From Dasyornis broadbenti (lineage: Eukaryota; Chordata; Aves; Passeriformes; Dasyornithidae), in the NCBI GenBank assembly GCA_013397935.1, contig VZRN01000563.1:558221-622220 (forward strand): 64,000 bases of DNA, read 5' to 3'. Each line of letters begins with the position of its first letter. Position 1 is the first letter of the stretch. Under the pieces are notes generated by a model. That model saw nothing but the letters and a program-made list of their open reading frames with translations, ran no database searches and was not told the origin of the DNA. Shown here piece by piece: positions 38,296-49,497 of the stretch. The position numbers and the translations under genes were made by a program.

Positions 38296-38871
38296 CTAAT
38301 TTGGATAAAAATATGCTTGGAAAATAAAATGCTTGCTCTTAGTGTGTGAAATAAGAGGTTTGCACATCTCTTCCAGAAGCAGTTTCCTGTACTTAAGGGG
38401 TTTGCTGGTTTTTGAGGGTTTTTTAATTCTCATATAAGTAATGTAATTATTTTTCCTTAAATCATGGCTTTTCTGAGCTGAAGATCCTTCTGGCTGTCTG
38501 TGAGGAACATTGATCACATGATATCCACCTCGGGGCTGTCTCACAAGGGAATGGAAAAAAAACCTTACATATTTTGAAATTATTTGTACTCTCAAATTTA
38601 TAAAAATTAATTGAAAACTTTGGCATTGTAGCATAAGCAGTGCTGATACTAACTTACACTTTTGGAGTCTCCCTGGGACATTGCATGACCTCATTATTTT
38701 CACAAAACAGACAGTAGATCGCTTACACACACTGAGCCTGGGCTCACAGCTGGGCTGTGGGTCCTGTTTCTGTTCTGCGCACCGTGTGAGAGTGTGGCAC
38801 AGACTCGAGACCTTGCAACAGGAGCTGCAACATCCCTGCTCTGCACACCTTTCTTGACCACTAATTTTCAA
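38296..38871 (-). other. Unassigned 191-codon open reading frame
   Basis: This is the longest uninterrupted frame in the window. It starts at an ATG at 38871 on the - strand. The predicted product has a cysteine-rich N-terminal third (nine Cys in about 60 residues), a middle part with scattered basic residues, and a lysine-rich C-terminal part. I see no signal peptide, membrane segment or known domain. A second - strand frame (82 codons, 38880-39128) lies just upstream, so about 830 bases are mostly open with one break. Base composition changes along it (GC-richer 38690-38870, AT-rich afterwards), which is unlike a single real exon. No polyadenylation signal or splice sites clearly tie to it. 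It may be a decayed mobile-element frame or chance. I do not assign a function. Confidence 0.2.
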
Positions 38872-39248
38872 ATTTTATGTCACTGAGTGGTGCAGTTCTG
38901 CTTTTGAGATTCTCTGAATTCCTCTGTGTCAGGTAAAAGCTCTAGGCAGGGTAGCATTTTTCCAGTACTTTGCTGGTAAGGGTATTTGCCAATCCTTTTT
39001 CTAAAAATGTTTAGTGTTTCACATAAGCCTCTGCAGCCTTCAATAACCCCAGTGACATATTGCAGCACCCCACCATCACATTCTTTACAAGTATTCTCAA
39101 AAAACAAGTATTTGCTTACACACTCCATCTGCTCGCTATGATTTTTCTATGGTACTGCTTTACACTTCAGCTGATTTCATTAGTATTCTTTGCTATGATC
39201 ATCAATTTTTGGCACAAAGGGTTTTAATTCTTTCATTATATTTACTTG

Positions 39249-39272
39249 TTTTCTTTTTTTTTTTTTTTTTCC
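39249..39272. repeat. Poly-T tract
   Basis: A run of about 18 T within a pyrimidine-rich stretch. Confidence 0.85.
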
Positions 39273-40399
39273 CCTATCTGCTCATTGTTATCAGTCCCTT
39301 TGACTCTGCTTCACAGTTTAATTCATGGAGTACGTCATGAATTCTGATGGAAGGACAAGGAGAAAGTTGTTTTGTTTTGTTTATTTTGTCTCTTTTTAAT
39401 AAAGATATATCTATAGTCTTTTATTTGAAGCTGGAGATAAGTTGAGAACTAATCTCAAATTTGAAAATGAAATAAGTTTATATATATGGAGGTGAATATA
39501 CAGTCTGTAGCAGGCTAATTTCTGGTCCGTACTCTTGCTATAGACATTACAGTTCCCCATCACTGGGCATTTTATACTAGAACCTTGTTTTTTTAAAAAA
39601 ACAACTTTACATCAGTTCACATTGGATCCACACTAGGACTTTAGAAAAAAATGAAATGTTGCATTACATGATATAGCTGACAGCAGTTTGTTAGGAGTGA
39701 AAATCCATTTTTTTATGATACATAAAGTTAAGGTCATTTTCGCGCTTTGGGAGTAAACTTTGACTTGATACATGGGTCACTTCAGCTGGTTGTTTGCAGA
39801 CTTATAAGAATCATTCCTTGTTGTCTGCTTGAGCTAAAGCCCATATGGATTCCTTTAATGTATTAGCTTGACCTTTAACCATATAATTTTCAAACCACTT
39901 TTGCATAATTGTCCCATCTGGGCTTATAAATTGGATGATTGGTGTTTTGCTGTGTTACCAGGCATCTGATAGCTGACCAATTCACAGCTTAACTTGTAAT
40001 AGTGCAGCCTCTCAAGTTAAGATGTCACTCTTTGGTTTTTTTTTTCCTCTTTTTTTACTAATACTGATGATATTTTGGTTTTGAAATATGAGACAGACTA
40101 AACTGTGAACAGTACAACCTGTTTATTCCCATTTTTTTCCTTCAGCACATCAGTTTTTGTATATAATACACTTTATTTTCTGGACGTGTATGTAGGGATA
40201 TTTTTTAGTTTTGTCTGGAGGGGATTTTTTGTTACAAAATTCACAAAATCAATGCATTTGAAATAACTAAGCACTGTTTGTACACACTTCTTAAAAAGTC
40301 ATATCTCTATATATTTCACGTTAAGATGTGACAGGATCCTGAGCCTGCCTGTCAAACGTGGATCAATTGGCATTTTTCCTTTTAAGACTAGGGGATTAG

Positions 40400-40590
40400 T
40401 TTAATTGTGCATCAATTGATTTGTATATTCTTTTATCATTATAATTTCATCATTAATATTATTTTGCCTTTCTTTTCTGCCTCATTAAACTGTCTTTATT
40501 TCAATCCATGAGATTGGTTTTTTTTCCTATTCTCTGCTCCATCCCACTGGGGAGAGTGAACAAATGGCTGTGTAGTGTGTAAACACAACA
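40400..40590 (+). mobile_element. Partial 5' LTR of a decayed ERVL-like provirus
   Basis: The right half of an LTR: ATTGTGCATCAATTGATTTG, a T/A-rich block, TTAAACTGTCTTTATTTCAA, TCCATGAG, then CATCCCACTGGGGAGAGTGA and the end GTAAACACAACA. These follow the order of the R-U5 part of this LTR family. The left part (U3) is not recognisable beyond about 40400. It is followed at once by a primer-binding-site-like sequence, which marks it as the 5' LTR of a provirus rather than a solo LTR. Confidence 0.8.
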
Positions 40591-40598
40591 GTCCTTTT

Positions 40599-40616
40599 TG
40601 GCACCCAACATGGAGC
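40599..40616 (+). promoter_or_regulatory. Primer-binding-site remnant of the provirus
   Basis: TGGCACCCAACATGGAGC lies eight bases after the LTR end. It resembles the sequence complementary to the 3' end of a lysine tRNA used as primer by many retroviruses, with a few substitutions of the G-to-A type expected from CpG decay. Position and sequence together make this call fairly safe. The tRNA identity is inferred. Confidence 0.7.
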
Positions 40617-41230
40617 ATGAAGGGTAGAGGTAATGACAGATCTAACCAGAATATATTAGAACAAATGTTTTTATAAGAATTCATTATATTAGTTTAATAG
40701 TCTGTGGTCATGATGTTTATTTATTTGCTTTCAGAGTTGTGCTGGTTCTCGGAGTCATGCTATGTCAGACGTTACTTGCTCTTTACTATCTCCAGGGGCT
40801 GGATTAGGGTTATCATTTTGCTGTGCTGTGTAACACTGGCTTACAGTGTGATAAAATTACCAGTCATGAGACTAATCTGGTATTTGTGCTCAGCATGGAT
40901 GCCATCCCCCTTCTTCAGGAACCAATTTAAAGGGGAGACAAGGAGGGACATTTTTTGCCGCTCCTTCCTCTTCCCCTACTTCTTCTCCTCCAGGATAGTT
41001 GAAATAACTCTTGAGAATTTTGAATATCCTTGGGATGTTCTTGTTGCTGTGTCTCCTGAATTGGGTCTTGTTTCAGGTGAAGCAATAATACCCAGAGATC
41101 TGCTCCGAGGCTGCATAATTGTAAGTGTCAGGTTGTGTGGTACAGTATGGAGAAGTACTTGCAATAGTGGCAACCTCCGGTGTTTTGAAACATCACCCCT
41201 GAATAAATGCAGAATCTTGAAAAAAAAATA
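40617..41230 (+). mobile_element. ERV leader and upstream internal region
   Basis: This segment follows the primer-binding site. It contains a 175-codon open frame (40704-41231) whose predicted product has hydrophobic stretches near residues 1-12 and 30-70 and several cysteines. I recognise no retroviral domain in it. Its position in the untranslated leader suggests the frame is either fortuitous or an old accessory frame. It is treated as part of the provirus because it lies between the primer-binding site and the protease remnant. Confidence 0.5.
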
Positions 41231-41643
41231 GCAACTCTTTTAAAAATTATGCTGTTACCCTGTCAGTTCCAGAGACACATACATTTCTGCAAAATGCTAG
41301 GACCTGGCCTGGGCCTACTGAGCCTGTGGTTTTACCTGTGTGACCACAAAGAGATTGTGAGGAAGTGGGATGGAAAACCTAATTCGATCCTGGAGTCACT
41401 GCTATGTGAGTTGCAAACAAAAATAATCACTAAAGGGGGCTTTTCCACAAAAATTGCTGCTTCAGATCCCTATGGACAGTTCCCCAGAGTAAAAGAGATG
41501 ATTTTACTTCTGATCTTAATAAAGGGAGTTCTTGTTTGTATTTATAAGAAGTGAGTGGCAAATGTTATTTGCCCAAGACTAAAGGGGTCCTGCTTCAGTC
41601 AGCTGAGAAAGAGGACAGCTGTGCTTCCTGGGCTGTGAGGATC
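41231..41643 (+). pseudogene. ERV internal remnant, possibly end of gag
   Basis: A frame of 115 codons (41207-41554) contains stretches such as RKWDGKPNSILESLLCELQ and KIAASDPYGQFPRVKE. By position between leader and protease it is likely the remnant of gag. No zinc-knuckle or major homology region can be seen. It is interrupted before the protease remnant, so it is not functional. Confidence 0.4.
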
Positions 41644-41970
41644 TGATGGCCTGGCACATCAGACCCACAGGAGTACAAGGCTCTAGTCAATACTAATGCC
41701 GTCAAGCTGTGCTGGGAAGATCCCAATGGTATTTCTGGAGTGACAGGAGGATCCCAACAGGAGATTAAAATCAGCCTGACCATAAATGAATGGCTGAAAC
41801 ATCCTATTGTGACTGGCTCACAGACTGTGTATCCTTGGCAAAGAATACCTCAGGAGCAGGAGCTTCAAGGACCCAAAAGAGCATTATACCTATCACTGAC
41901 TGCCCCAGAAGGGGAAACACAGCCATACCATCTCCCACGGACTGATCTGGACTGTAGTGGAATAGGATGA
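41644..41970 (+). pseudogene. Retroviral protease (pro) remnant
   Basis: One frame, open from about 41644 to a stop at 41968-41970, resembles the aspartic protease of bird ERVL-type elements. Seen in order are EYKALVNTNAV, ISGVTGGSQQ, a short segment with ISLTINEWLKHPIVTGS, and a following region with RIPQEQELQGPKRA. The active-site triplet that should read D-T/S-G reads N-T-N here (about 41689-41697), so both the catalytic aspartate and the glycine are lost. Reverse transcriptase, RNase H and integrase are absent: the 3' LTR begins about 100 bases later. This is a dead, internally deleted provirus. Family assignment is by recognition and not by search. Confidence 0.7.
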
Positions 41971-42084
41971 ATGTCCAGAACACCTGACTGACATCACTGT
42001 ATGAGGCAACACAGCAGAAGTTTTTGTAAAAGGGGGAAAAATGTAGTTCAAATCCTTCTGGAAGCTGATTTTGCCATGAAACAA

Positions 42085-42420
42085 AAAAGGCTGGGAGGAA
42101 GCAGAGCCCATACAACTGTCCAAAGGGATATGCCCATACCATGTGGGATATTCAAGGGATATACCCATACCAAGCAATCAACCTGGAGAAGTTGGCGGGG
42201 GGGTGGCAGCTCACTGTCTGAGGAAGGGCTGGGCATCAACCCACCAGTGGGGAGCAACTGCACTGTGAACCACTGGGTTTGTATATCCCTTTACCATTAC
42301 TATTATTTTCCTTTCCTTTTCTGCCCTACTTACCTTATTTTCCTGATTCTCTCCTGCTCACACTGTGGGGAGTGAGCGCAGGGTGTTCAGCTGCCTACAG
42401 GGTTAAACCTCAAGAACACA
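42085..42420 (+). mobile_element. 3' LTR of the decayed ERVL-like provirus
   Basis: It begins with GGCTGGGAGGAAGCAGAGCC, then CAAAGGGATATGCCCATACC, a GGCTGGGCATCAACCCACCAG module, CACTGTGAACCACTGGGTTTG, a block of ATTATT/CCTTTT and the end CAGGGTTAAACCTCAAGAACA. The polyadenylation-region sequence present in the 5' LTR (TTAAACTGTCTTTATTTCAA) is missing here, and the first part of U3 is not recognisable. A local duplication of an 18-base unit (42124-42171) is special to this copy. Confidence 0.75.
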
Positions 42421-43831
42421 GCTTCTTTTCCACCAGCATTCTGCTGTTAGTAACACAGGACTTTCTGTGTTGAAGAAACTTTCAAAGATAGTGAATGTCT
42501 TTTTCTTTTTCTGCCTAGAGCCTAATTGTGAGTCTGCTCTCTGCTGTCGTGTCCCTTGTAAGGCTGGTGTTCTGACCCTTCCCTTTAACTGTACGTAGAA
42601 ACTGGAGTTTGACACTTTTTAAAAATTATTATTTCTTTCCCCACAGTTTTTCATTATACCTTCTAGCTACCTGCTGGTGTTTTTTCTGTTAATTTTATAA
42701 ACATAGCAGCTTATTCTCATTTTTTTTTTCTTTAAACTAAAATCAAAATTTAATAGTACAAGCTAATTATGGTCTGAAAAAAACGGATGAATTTCCCATG
42801 ACCAGCTCAATGACCAGATGAAAAGAATCCTATGATTTGGAATCATTCTAGATTTATGTTAAAGGGAAAAAAAAATTATGTAGGGATATTTCTATTTTGT
42901 GTGCAGACAATTGGTATTTGAATTCCAGCATAACAGCTCTGAAAATATTTTTTCATTAAAAATTAACAGTAAATTTTAATTTATTTGATCAACAAATTTG
43001 ATTTTGGTGGGGGGGAATTTACCATCAATCACTTTTGGAAATTTATTTTGATGAATTTTGTTCTTTGTTTATGAGCAACAATTTCATTTCACTCCATGCT
43101 GTGCTTTGAGGATACTTCTGGTTTAGGAATACTTAACATAGAGTACAAGCGAGTAGTGCACATGTTTCTACCATCTCTTTTAATTGGGCAATAATTTGGT
43201 TGTGTATATATTTATGCATTCCCACCCCTTTTTTCCAGTTAGGGGATCAGAACACTAAGCTACATGAATCTTTCAGAAAACATTGGTATTTCTGAACTCT
43301 ATTTGATAGTGTCATATCACCAAGGGATTTAGCTCAGGATGCTTTCCATCTAGCCATGCTTGGAGCTCTTTCCTAGCTATTCACAAAGGGATACACCATG
43401 CAGCTCAGACATTACAGCACTGCAGCAGATATAATATGATTTATTAACTGGCCTATTATCTAGTTTAACACATTTAAGAATGGAAGCAAATAGAACTATT
43501 GGATTTTTTAACACTTAAAATTCCTTTGCTCAAATACTTTAATGCCCAAGACGGTTGTGTCACAGCCCTGTACAGATCCCACTCAATGCCAACATTTTAA
43601 TGATTCTCAATGTGTGGATAATCACAACAGGGAGCAGAGCACATCCCTCCTCCTGTAAGCTTATCCCCTTCCACAAATTGTCTATCAAATAGCACAGGAT
43701 GTACTGCAAAGGGTATCTTTGTTTATTTAAAACCTTCAATGGTTTTTATTCCAGACACAGTTACTACACTAAGTCTCCTGCTTCACTTCTACCCTCTCCT
43801 GAGAGATGGTGTTATTGCTGCTGTCTTACAT
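42421..43831. other. Non-coding AT-rich DNA
   Basis: I see no gene or recognisable repeat. The GC-richer interval 42510-42610 follows the provirus but matches no family known to me. Confidence 0.55.
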
Positions 43832-44338
43832 CTCACTGCAGTGCTGCATCAGCTCTGGCCTCCCAGGACAGGAAGGACAGGGACCAGTTGGAAACAGTCC
43901 AGAGGGATGGAGCACCTCTCCTGTGAGGAAAGGCTGGGAGAATTGGGATTGTTCCGCCTGGAACAGAGAAGTCTTTGGGGTGAGATAATTGCGGCGTTGC
44001 AGTACCTGAAAGGAGCCTACAAAAAATGCTGGAGAGAGACTACTTACAAGGGCCTGGAGTGACAGGACAAGGGGGAACGGCTTCAAACAGAAAGAGACTA
44101 GGTTTATATCAGATATTACGAAGAATTTATTTCCTGTGAGGGTGGTGAGGCCTTGGCACAGGTTGCCCAGAGAAGCTGTGGATGCCCCATTCCAGGAAGT
44201 GTTCAAATCCAGGTTGGATGGGGCTCCAAGCAACCCTGGATAGTGGAAGGTGTCCCTGCCCATGGTAGAGGGATGGAACTGAGTGATCTTTAAGATCCCT
44301 TTCTTTCCAGGATCCAGGTCATTCTATGATTCTATGAT
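43832..44338 (+). mobile_element. CR1 LINE 3' fragment with intact 3' end
   Basis: About 500 bp covering the last part of CR1. Landmarks are CTGCAGTGCTGCATCAGCTC, CAGAGGGATGGAGCACCTC, GAGGAAAGGCTGGGAGAAT, GGCACAGGTTGCCCAGAGA, GGTTGGATGGGGCTCCAAG and the terminal ATTCTATGATTCTATGAT. The complete 3' end and absence of the rest show a 5'-truncated insertion. Frames on both strands (up to 145 codons on -) are by-products of the repeat. Confidence 0.95.
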
Positions 44339-46769
44339 ATGTGACAGAATATTTAAAAGTTTCCGATGTGGACTGTGGTCTGTGTGAAATGTAATAGGTC
44401 TTCCTATTATTTTAAAAGTAACTCTATTTTCGTAGATATGTACTTTATATCTACTATATTTACTTAACATTTACTTGTGATTGTCATCTTAGAAGGCTAA
44501 AAAAGTAATTTAAAATAGTACCAGCAAATATACTGTGACTTGACAAAAGGCGCTTCTTAATAACATTACTGAAGTAGGGGCCATTGTTTAAGAAAAGCAT
44601 TAGTCTTATTACTCTCCTATATAATTGTAACAAAAAAATGTGGCATAGAGCTAATGGGTTGGTGATGATAAATTTATTCCTAAAACTTTTTCAGAGTACT
44701 TTATGAACCTTTCTCTGTAATGTCCTGAAACCTTTAAAAAGATATATTGTTTATTGGAAGTTTAGGATTACAAAGTCTTCAAGATGGGTGAGTAATTACT
44801 GAAAATTTATAACAGCCAACATGCTGCTGTGGAGACATTGGCATTACTTTTCCTTTAAAATTAACAACTCACATGCAGTAGCTTTGATTGCTCTGTTAGT
44901 AAGACATCAGTTTCAAAATACAAACGTGGTTTTTAGTCATTCAATCATTTTTATGGGTAAGTTTCAGGCCTGGTGCTGCAGAACCACGTGGTGGAGCTGT
45001 TGAATAAATTTGGGTTCTCACAGCATCATCCTGGGCAAGCTCTGTGTTAGGGCTGCTGCCACTCCTGTTATCTCTGTGTGTGAACCTGGCTCCTCACATC
45101 TATTGGGGATAACAGGGGGGTGAATGCAGAGACAGATGTCCTGTCCTTTCAGAAACAGGTTCAGAGACAGAGAAACCCAAAATGAAATAAATGCAGTCCA
45201 GACCAATCTATCAGTCCAGAATGCAGCTTCCTATCAAATGTACAAGGTATGATGTTGTCATTGATGATTTTAATTGTTTTTCTTTTCCCCCGTAGAATTC
45301 ATTTTTATGGCAAGTAGTAGTGAATCTCTCTTCAAAATACATTGATTTAGTTTTGAATGGAGACCTACAAGATAACAGCCTTTACACAGACGTGTTCATC
45401 CTCTAACATGATAAGCATGTAATGTAGTTCAGTAAGAGAAATACTTTCAGTCCATTTAGGATGGCCCAAATATTTTTCTTATTACTATTTCTCTATTTAA
45501 TTTCCTACTTAGATTTGACATATGCTTGGATTATATTTAGAGCTATTTTGGGGAGACTGCAAAGAAGCCTCAAGCACCCATAAAGCATTCACAATTTCCT
45601 GAATAATGATTGAATCTTTGAGCCTCTGAGATCACATGTGCTTTAGGAGAGATGAGTGAATAATAGCAATGCAGCCATCTGGCTGATGGTGGAAGCTTCA
45701 AGAGTCCCTGGGTTTACACGATTTGTGTCTATTCTTCAGAGTAATAAAAGGCAATATCAGAATCAGTTTGCGTAGTCTGTCTCTTTTCAGTGTATTGGTT
45801 TGATGTATATTTGTGAGCTAGAACATGGAAGAATTCTCATAAAACAGTCAAAGGAGGCAAAGCTAGAAATTTATGTGTAAACACAGCATGGTGTGAAATT
45901 ACCAATGGACTGCTCTGCCTGCAGCCAGAAATCTTTGTCTTGGATCAGTAAGAACTACAATCCCCATGTCCATTTGTCTGCTGCCAAATCAAATGCCTCT
46001 CTGTGAGACATTCTGAATAATGCTGCTGACAAAGATCTTTCTTCCTTAACTTTAAAATCATGGTAGCATATTTTTAATGCAAATATATTAAATCAGTAAT
46101 ATTTCTAGGAATTTTCCTTGTTATATTACTGTTCCCTATGTTTCTATTTACGTAGCTCAGACTTCAGATTTTCCCTAAAAGTGCGAGTTTGAAGCATTAG
46201 CTAGACTTATATTCCAGAGTTCTGACAGTACAATTAACAGATGATGTTACGACTTGACATGGTAAGTAGGTTTATAACTGATGTTGTGCACATAGAAAAA
46301 CACAATTACTGACCCTTTAAATTTTATTTTTACTGTTAGAAAAGAGCTAAGCTCTTGCAGCTGATCTTGTTTGGCCCACATTCTGCTGCCAAATCAGTGT
46401 GACTCCATTTGTCTCCCTGGTATTGTTTTAGGTTCCTGTTAACACAGCCTGGGCTGACTTAACCTGTTATCGTCATGGAAAATGTGCAGCTAATTTAGCA
46501 GTTCAAGACACAACACCCAAACCAAAATAATTTCTAGGAACTAGAACACCATTGTATTCTTTTGTATGTCATTTTATATCCTTAAAGAAGGCTAAATAAT
46601 TTTTCTATAAATAGGTTTACTATTCTGAAAGGATTTAAAATCTTTTAAAGCCACATACAGGCAAACAATGCAAATACATTTCAACGCTGTATGAACTTTG
46701 ATAAATGTTAGTTGAAAGGTGATATACAAACCAATTTATGCCTCCAACCAGCTTATAACCTAAACTCAA

Positions 46770-47205
46770 AGCAGTTCATAGACCTGTAAATAGGGTTTTG
46801 CCACTGCCTGGTGCAGCTTTCAGGCTGTGGGGAGTCCCAGTGGGGAAGCACTGACAGCCCTGGGCAGTCCTAGCTGGACAAACAACCCCCAGAGATTTTG
46901 GGGGTCTCTGTGGCAACTTTCTTCTCTTCCCTGGGAGCAGAGGGAAGGATGAAGGTGAAGATGGGAAAATAAATGAAAATAAATCCAAGGCAACACCCTG
47001 GACTTAGAAGAAAGGGAATCCACCACCAGCACCAGCTCTTTCTTGTGAAGACCTTGGGGTACTGGTGATTTGTCTCCACCCTGTCCTGGCCCACATTCTT
47101 GAGGAGGATTTCAGTGTTGAATATAAAATCCAAAGGGACACTGAACGAGCAACTCCAACATGAGGGGTAGATTGCAGGTTGAAGGCTGTTTTTGTGTGCA
47201 ACATT
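46770..47205. other. GC-richer block of unknown origin
   Basis: Overlapping frames of 66-87 codons on the - strand reflect local GC content. The sequence reads like a decayed LTR or interspersed repeat on the - strand (AATAAATG repeats at about 46969-46985), but no family is recognised. Confidence 0.3.
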
Positions 47206-48232
47206 TAAACTGTAAGATTACTTAGGTTTTTCTGTATTCAGATACTTTGGATTATGGAAGTAGTAATACAGTTGTGTTAGCAAGATATTCTTAATTCTAT
47301 ACCCATAGTCTGTTAACTATTGACTGTAATAGAATTTTGGTATAATAAGTTGAACCAAAATTAGCAATATACTGCAAATTTCATTAATTTTGCTGCTCGT
47401 GACAGAGTGTTGCAAATTTTTGGCTTCCCCTAAATACTGTGGTACCCCTCTGGTGAAGATTCAAGATTTTTCAACATTTTTCACAGGCCAAACTGAAGAA
47501 CTTAATTGCCCATACAGTTATACTCTGTTCCTTAACAAAATTGTAAGAATTTTTTTCCCAAGAACTTTTCTTGCAGTTAGCATGTCAGTAGAAGTGTACA
47601 GGCACTATTGAATGACCAGATTGTGCAGGACACAGCATCGTCATGAGAGTCAATATGCAGGTATCTCACATGAGTGTTTAATAAGCAGGCTACACCTTTG
47701 TGTATCCACTTCTGATGACTTTCAGACCTCACGTAAAAAAATTAATTTCCCTTATGGTGGCATTTCTGCAAGGGAGCTGGAGAGAGACATCTTATTAGAC
47801 TTCTAGACTGCTGAGCAACATGTCCTCCCTGGTGAGATTTGAGTATGGGCTGCTTGGAAGGAGCAATTTCTGATAGAAGTTCAATTCCAGATGGAATTTC
47901 AGTTCTAGATAGAGGGCTTCTCCCTGGCACACACATAAAGCACACATGTACACATGGCTGGTCACACAGATGACCACAGACAGAAAACACAGCGCTTGGT
48001 ACAAGCACAAACTGCACCAATGGCCTCATCCTGTGTTTTTCTCTGTCTGATCAGGTTGAAGATAATTTGGTGGGAAATATATTCACGCCTACAACAGGGT
48101 TTCCTCTTGTAGCAGGACTTACACACGTGGTCCATGCAGTATCCTTAGTCCTCCTAAGAGGTGCCAGCAGAACTTAAAAGCCCCAGAGTCCTGCAGCCCA
48201 GCTGTGGCTGTTGGTGCAGATATTGTTTGCAA

Positions 48233-48286
48233 ACAGACACAGACACAGACACAGACACAGACACAGACACAGACACAGACACAGAC
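48233..48286. repeat. (ACAGAC)9 hexanucleotide repeat
   Basis: Nine perfect ACAGAC units. The surrounding 47930-48800 is also rich in CACA and CAGA words. Reading frames through it give QT or VC repeats and are not genes. Confidence 0.95.
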
Positions 48287-48868
48287 GCAGTGTGGATTCC
48301 TTCCACAACTCAGCTTAGACACTGAGTGTGCCCAGTGGCTGGTCCTGAATTCTCTTGTTTCCAGTTACTTCCTGCACAGGCAGGCACATGTACAGATTTC
48401 CAGTCAATCCCCAGACCCCACAGCCTCTCTGGAGAGAGTCTGGAACTCATTGTCTTTCTAATTGTTCATTTCTTCAGGCTTCATCTCTGCGTCAGGGACA
48501 CACACAGCTGGCTCCTAAGCCACTTGCCTTTTGACCCAGCTAACCAGGTTTGATACTGGCTGGTAAACACACAGACAGCTCCAGTCATTCCAGTTGCCAG
48601 TATCTTATACATCTGGGACACTACAAAACTCAGACCAGCTCCAGTTATTGGCACCCACACTGCCACACAGTACACACAAAGCAGAAATCCTCTCACTCAG
48701 GGAAATCCTTAGAAATGTCAGGATAGGACAGACTGCACAGATCAGGCACAGGGCATAGTCAGAAGACTGAATTAACCAACACCCACTTACTCACAGACAG
48801 TTCCTTTGATCACCTAATCTATCTGTTTTCCCATGATTTTTCCTCATTGAGTTATTTTGATCCCTGCT

Positions 48869-49449
48869 TGTAGCGGGTTGAGCTTGGCTGGACAGCCCAT
48901 TCCAACCGAGCCACTCTGTCACTCCCCTCTTCATCAGGACAGGGTGGGGGAGAAAAGATTGAAAAGTCTTAATTGGTTGAGAGGAATAAATTTAATAACT
49001 CAAAAAGAAAGGATGCACATGTGGAAGAATAAGAAGACGAAAGAGTTTATTCTCTCCTTCCATTAGCAGGTAGTGTCCAGCCACTTCCTGGGAAGCAGGG
49101 CTTCAGCACATACAGAAGTTGTTTCAGAAGGAAACATTGTAAATAACAAATGCCTCCCTCTTCCCTCTTCCTTTCTCTTCACTTTTATTGCCAAAAAGGC
49201 ATCATATAGTATGGAATATCCCTTTGGACAATCTTGGCCAGGTGTCCTGGCTAGGTTGCTTCCCAAGAGCTTGCCCACACCCAGTGTGCTGGTGTGTGTC
49301 AGGGTGAATGCTGGGGAGATGGCCTTGATGGCAGCCCAGCAGCAGCCAAAAAACCTGTGTCTTCTCAACATCTTTCTGCCTACAGACACAAAGCCCAGCA
49401 CTGAAAGGGCTGCTACAGGGAAAATTATCTCCATTCAGACAGAGTTACA
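48869..49449 (-). mobile_element. Solo LTR, ERVL-like family, about 580 bp
   Basis: On the - strand it begins with TGTAACTCTGTCTGAATGG and AGATAATTTTCC and ends with GCTCAACCCGCTACA, giving TG...CA ends. In between are CCTGGCCAAGATTGTCC, AAAGGGATATTCCATAC, an AAGCCCTGCTTCCCAGGAAG module, GAGAATAAACTC (a polyadenylation signal), and GGGAGTGACAGAGTGGCTC. These parallel the + strand LTR at 24068-24578. No internal sequence adjoins it. Frames of 123 and 147 codons on the two strands are contained in the LTR and are not genes. Confidence 0.8.
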
Positions 49450-49497
49450 AAAACCTTCCATTTCCTTGCCTTTGGCTTCTCCACTAAACACAGAAAC

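Larger units (their letters stand above)
35712..40399. other. AT-rich region with one long unassigned reading frame
   Basis: The region holds a stem-loop (36921-36981), poly-A (37631-37647), (AAAC)15 (37773-37832), poly-T (39256-39272) and the 191-codon frame at 38296-38871 (-). I see no recognised gene in the remainder. Confidence 0.5.
44339..48868. other. AT-rich region without recognised genes
   Basis: Reading frames are at most about 95 codons and carry no domain. Notable parts are a GC-richer block (46770-47205), a CA-rich interval (47930-48800) and a hexanucleotide repeat (48233-48286). Nothing else is recognised. Confidence 0.5.

Noticed and set aside
43739..44263. 145-codon frame on the - strand and 107-codon frame on the + strand
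   Set aside because: Both are by-products of the CR1 copy at 43832-44338.
48119..48461. VC-repeat and QT-repeat proteins
   Set aside because: They are translations of the (ACAGAC)9 repeat.
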